Positions 60,875 through 64,000 of a DNA stretch of 64,000 nt are shown one piece after another; position 1 is the stretch's first letter, and each line of letters starts with the position of its first letter. The position numbers and the translations under genes are program-made. The notes under the pieces are model-generated. The model worked only from the letters and a program-made list of their open reading frames with translations. It was not told the DNA's origin and searched no databases. The stretch covers positions 3,398,001 to 3,462,000 of the forward strand of contig CP030277.1 of the NCBI GenBank assembly GCA_003330885.1, read 5' to 3'. Source of the stretch: Rhodobiaceae bacterium. Lineage in GTDB: Bacteria; Pseudomonadota; Alphaproteobacteria; Parvibaculales; Parvibaculaceae.

Positions 60875-62122
60875 ATGTCAGACGTCGATGCAGACCTATT
60901 TCAGCTCGCAATGTCCGAAGAGGCTCGGCCTCTCATGGATGCAGTGCAAAAGCACATTGTTGAAAATGTTGACCCGATCACCGAAGAGTTTATCAAACTC
61001 AACGATGAGAAAGAGGACCGCTGGAGCTGGCACCCGCGCCAGCTGGAGCTTTTGGAAGGCGCCAAAGACAAAGCGAAGGAAGCTGGCCTTTGGAACTTCT
61101 TTTTGCCTGATGATGAATCAGGGGCGGGCCTCAGCAACCTGGACTACGCTTACATTGCCGCAGAGCTCGGCAAATCGCCGCTCGCGTCCGAGTCGCTGAA
61201 CTGCAGCGCGCCAGACACCGGCAACATGGAAGTGTTGGAACGCGTAGGCACCGAAGCACAGAAAGAACAGTGGCTGAAACCACTCTTAGACGGTGAAATC
61301 CGTTCAGCTTATGCCATGACGGAACCAAATCTCCCTTCTTCGGACGCAAAGAATATCAGCACAAGTGCAGTGCTGGAGGGTGACGAATGGGTCATCAATG
61401 GGGAGAAGTTCTACATCTCAGGTGCAGGCGACCCTCGTTGCAAGATCATGATCACCATGGTGAAAACAAGCCCTAATGCGGCACCGAGCAAGCAGCAGTC
61501 TCAGATTCTCGTGCCGATGGATACACCAGGTGTTGAGGTTCTCGAAGGCATGCAGGTGTTTGGTGAAGACCATGCACCGCGCGGGCATATGCACATCAGA
61601 TTTACAAATGTGCGCGTGCCAAAAGAAAACATGCTCCTAGGCGAAGGACGTGGTTTTGAAATCTCTCAGGTGCGTCTGGGCCCCGGTCGCATCCATCACT
61701 GTATGCGGTCCATCGGGAAAGCAGAAAAGGCGCTGGAATTGATGGTCAAGCGGGCAGGCTCTCGCGAAGCATTCGGCAAGCCGATTGCGAAGCTGGGCAA
61801 AAACGTTGAAGTCATTTCGCGCGCGCGTATCGAGATCAACGCCATGCGCTTGGCGGTATTGCAGGCTGCCAAGGCCATGGACGTGCTCGGCAATAAGGAA
61901 GCCCGCGTCTACGTGAGCGCAGTGAAGGCGATGGTGCCGGAGAAAGTCTGTTTGATCATCGACCAGGCCATTCAGATGCATGGCGCCGCGGGCATATCTC
62001 AATGGACACCGCTGGCAGGTCTTTACACCGACATGCGCCATCTGCGCTTCGCTGACGGTCCGGATGAAGTGCATCACATGGTTGTAGGGCGTGCGGAACT
62101 GCAGAAATACGACTTGTGGTGA
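60875..62122 (+). CDS. Acyl-CoA dehydrogenase (ACAD10/11-like)
   Basis: The product is 415 residues and has a strong AGGAGG before the ATG. Signatures are AYAMTEPNLPSSDAKN, INGEKFYISGAGD, RLGPGRIHHCMRSIGKAE, GSREAFGKPIAKLGKN and the C-terminal ADGPDEVHHMVVGRAE. It is close in type to the enzyme at 53317 and has a clear terminator behind it. Confidence 0.94.
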   Translation: MSDVDADLFQLAMSEEARPLMDAVQKHIVENVDPITEEFIKLNDEKEDRWSWHPRQLELLEGAKDKAKEAGLWNFFLPDDESGAGLSNLDYAYIAAELGKSPLASESLNCSAPDTGNMEVLERVGTEAQKEQWLKPLLDGEIRSAYAMTEPNLPSSDAKNISTSAVLEGDEWVINGEKFYISGAGDPRCKIMITMVKTSPNAAPSKQQSQILVPMDTPGVEVLEGMQVFGEDHAPRGHMHIRFTNVRVPKENMLLGEGRGFEISQVRLGPGRIHHCMRSIGKAEKALELMVKRAGSREAFGKPIAKLGKNVEVISRARIEINAMRLAVLQAAKAMDVLGNKEARVYVSAVKAMVPEKVCLIIDQAIQMHGAAGISQWTPLAGLYTDMRHLRFADGPDEVHHMVVGRAELQKYDLW

Positions 62123-62170
62123 GATAGATCGGAGCCCGGCTCAAAGCCGATTTTCGACAGGAAATGTAGG

Positions 62171-62208
62171 AAACCCCTTGCGAGCCCCAGGCTGGTGAGG
62201 GGTTTTTT
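62171..62208 (+). terminator. Intrinsic terminator after acyl-CoA dehydrogenase
   Basis: AAACCCCT (62171-62178) pairs with AGGGGTTT (62198-62205), with an inner AGCC/GGCT stem, followed by TTT. About 50 bp past the stop codon. Confidence 0.88.
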
Positions 62209-62353
62209 AACGTGAAAAGCCTAATTTCTGGGCAGATCGCTAATTGTATCAGTACTGATACAATTTCGCAGAAGAAGGGGTGCCTTCGGGACACGTTGGC
62301 CCGCGTTGGCACCTAGTCTTCTGTTGCTTGCGTCGAACTGGGAGAATATCGAT

Positions 62354-63730
62354 ATGCATGCATCAAGGCGCCAAGTATTGATGGGCGCGGCTGCAACTTC
62401 TGTGCTGGCCACGGCTGGCTGTGTGGGGTCCTTTGGGTCCTCATCTTCATACCTGACACAGATCCTCGAACCTGCAAATCAGAACACGGTTTTCCATTGG
62501 ACCGATATCGTGATGCAGCAGGTGCGAGATCAACGTGTGCCGCCACCGCGCGCGGCATACAATTTTTCTCTTCCCCTGGCTGCAGGGTTCCTCGCAGCCA
62601 ATGGGATAGAGCAAGCATATGACGAACCCTTTGGAGTAGGTGCAGGACCGGCTGGTGCTGATCCTGAAGTTGCTTATGGCGTCGCCTTTGCAATTGCTGC
62701 GGCCGAAGCTTTTCAACAGCCATTCATATTCGAACGACGAGCCTTTCTGGACAGGTTCCCGGATGGTGATGCGAAACAGCGGGGCATCGAATGGGGGGAG
62801 CGCGTCGGTAGTTTCGTTGTGGACATGCGAACCGATGATGGCTCAGAGCCAAGCGAAGCCAACTTCTATTTGGACCGCTATCAGAGGCGTCCAGATGAGC
62901 TACGCTGGAGCCCCACCGGTCCATTCTACTCGGCGTCGCCTGGGCCTGCATTCGGTTCCTTCGCCCGTGGTCTTTTTCCCGGACAAGGGAAAATCAAACC
63001 TTGGACCATGACGTCTGGATCTCAGTTTCGCGCGGTTGATTTTTACGACCCCAAAAGTCCGGAATTCGCGAATGAGTTTGCGACCATTAAAGCTCTTGGC
63101 GGAGGCGACAGCACGATACGGACGGCAGATCAGTCTCAGATTGCCCTCTTCTGGGAAGATGGCCCTTGGGGCATCACGCCACCAGGCCACTTCATCTATA
63201 TCGGCATTCAGCTCCTGCAAGACAAAGGCATGAGTTTCATAGAGCTGGCCAGGGCCTTCGCTTTGATGGGTATGACCCAGGCCGATGCTTCAATCAGTGC
63301 GTGGGATAGCAAATATCACCACGACATTGTGCGACCTGAAAGCGCCATTCGGGTCAGAGCGCCCAAGTTCCACAACCCGGATCCGCGTGTGACCGCACAA
63401 TCTGATTGGCAGAGCTACATTCCCACACCAGAATTTCCAGCTTACACATCGGGTCATTCGACCTTCGGTGCTGCGGGTGCTGAGATGATCGCTCACTTTC
63501 TAGGGCGCGATGACGTGACCTTCTCAGGAAGGTCGCCGGACCAGGTGCTTTGGCCGGAATTGACCGGCGTAACGAGACGCTGGACGAGTTTGAGCCAGGC
63601 CGCTGAGGAAAATGGTCTATCCCGCCTTTATGGCGGCGTTCACTGGGAGCTTGATCATGTTCAGGCCATGAAAGCCGGCCGCGCTATTGCGCGACAAGCC
63701 TATCAAACACTTTTTGTGAAGAGGGCTTGA
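62354..63730 (+). CDS. Vanadium-dependent haloperoxidase-like lipoprotein (PAP2 superfamily)
   Basis: The ATG at 62354 has GGGAGA upstream. The ~458-residue protein starts HASRRQVLMGAAATSVLATAGC, a Tat-like signal with a lipobox-type Cys. All vanadate ligands of the family are in place with correct spacing: Lys320-x6-Arg327 (KYHHDIVR), Ser366-Gly-His368 (TSGHS), Arg424 and the vanadate-binding His430 (RLYGGVH). It should oxidise halides with H2O2 outside the cytoplasm or act as a related acid phosphatase. Halide choice cannot be predicted here. Confidence 0.9.
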   Translation: MHASRRQVLMGAAATSVLATAGCVGSFGSSSSYLTQILEPANQNTVFHWTDIVMQQVRDQRVPPPRAAYNFSLPLAAGFLAANGIEQAYDEPFGVGAGPAGADPEVAYGVAFAIAAAEAFQQPFIFERRAFLDRFPDGDAKQRGIEWGERVGSFVVDMRTDDGSEPSEANFYLDRYQRRPDELRWSPTGPFYSASPGPAFGSFARGLFPGQGKIKPWTMTSGSQFRAVDFYDPKSPEFANEFATIKALGGGDSTIRTADQSQIALFWEDGPWGITPPGHFIYIGIQLLQDKGMSFIELARAFALMGMTQADASISAWDSKYHHDIVRPESAIRVRAPKFHNPDPRVTAQSDWQSYIPTPEFPAYTSGHSTFGAAGAEMIAHFLGRDDVTFSGRSPDQVLWPELTGVTRRWTSLSQAAEENGLSRLYGGVHWELDHVQAMKAGRAIARQAYQTLFVKRA

Positions 63731-63733
63731 GGC

Positions 63734-64000
63734 ATGACTAAGAACAATCAGAAACTCTTGCTCTCCACCGCCTCGATAACTGCCTTGCTGGGCGTTGCGA
63801 CGGCTGCATATGCAGATGGCGTGTCTCTCAATTATGAAAGGCTCTCCTTCTTTGAGGAGCCTCTCGCGACAGAAGTTGGTGATGTAACGCTGGAACTCAG
63901 AGGAACAGTAGATCTGCCTGTATCAGTCGAACTAGAGAGTGATGACAGGGAAGATTACAACTTCACAGGCAACTTTCAGGTCAGCGCAGAAACACAGACA
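63734..64000 (+). CDS. Secreted protein, 3' end cut by window edge
   Basis: The frame opens at ATG 63734, 4 bases after the haloperoxidase stop, and stays open for 89 codons to the edge. The product begins with a signal peptide (MTKNNQKLLLSTASITALLG...AAYA) then DGVSLNYERLSFFEEPLATEV. No family was recognised in the visible part. Tight spacing suggests co-transcription with the haloperoxidase gene. Confidence 0.7.
   Translation, partial: MTKNNQKLLLSTASITALLGVATAAYADGVSLNYERLSFFEEPLATEVGDVTLELRGTVDLPVSVELESDDREDYNFTGNFQVSAETQT

Noticed and set aside
1-64000. CRISPR arrays, tRNA or rRNA genes, insertion sequences
   Set aside because: No spaced direct repeats of CRISPR type, no cloverleaf pattern and no transposase-like product were seen.

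Overview
The window reads as ordinary chromosome of a free-living, probably marine, aerobic alphaproteobacterium. The evidence is moderate-high GC, two TRAP-type and ABC-type solute uptake loci, four acyl-CoA dehydrogenases, a Baeyer-Villiger-type monooxygenase, a vanadium-haloperoxidase-type enzyme and a Wzx/Wzy-type exopolysaccharide cluster. A Parvibaculum/Rhodobiaceae-like host would fit, but no rRNA or taxonomic marker is present, so this is inference. I saw no tRNA, rRNA, CRISPR array, insertion sequence or prophage.

Layout. 1-3.6 kb: a very large multi-spanning membrane protein with Cache-like extracytoplasmic regions, entering from the left edge. 3.6-8.5 kb: a choice-of-anchor-D repeat autotransporter facing away from a LysR regulator, with a shared repeated motif at both gene starts. 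8.6-18.7 kb: a seven-gene operon headed by a recognisable guanidine-I (ykkC) riboswitch. It encodes an ABC importer, two DUF1989 subunits, a biotin-dependent 'urea' carboxylase and allophanate hydrolase, so it is best read as guanidine uptake and degradation to ammonia and CO2. 19.0-23.6 kb: a Tat-type exported SDR, MobB, a cytochrome c-aldose dehydrogenase fusion and a nitroreductase.

23.8-39.7 kb: an exopolysaccharide locus. It holds an O-antigen-ligase-like protein, a tyrosine autokinase/co-polymerase, a WecA-like initiating transferase, a WecG-type transferase, Wzy and Wzx, UDP-ManNAcA synthesis (wecC, wecB), a transglutaminase-like lipoprotein, Wza, an Ala/Gly-rich secreted protein behind a structured leader, and an outer-membrane beta-barrel. 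The small glycosyltransferase set suggests a simple ManNAcA-GlcNAc-type repeat. 39.7-47.1 kb: a phosphoesterase, an extended GST, a Crp/Fnr regulator, an SDR, a DUF3137/LemA pair, an M19 dipeptidase and a small membrane protein.

47.3-64 kb: lipid and xenobiotic metabolism. A two-subunit-type acyl-CoA dehydrogenase pair is followed by a TetR-controlled operon (NAD(P)-binding protein, DUF1772, DUF4345), a TTC38-like TPR protein and another acyl-CoA dehydrogenase. Then come a DctPQM TRAP transporter, a TetR regulator divergent from a flavin monooxygenase with a clear palindromic operator between them, an aldose epimerase, a fourth acyl-CoA dehydrogenase, a vanadium haloperoxidase-like lipoprotein and a secreted protein cut by the right edge.

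The most notable items are the riboswitch-led guanidine operon with its ribosome-binding-site hairpin and a 52-codon coupled reading frame, the minimal-sugar exopolysaccharide cluster with its structured leader, and the unassigned giant membrane protein at the left edge. Start sites were chosen by ribosome-binding site, signal peptide and overlap with neighbours.
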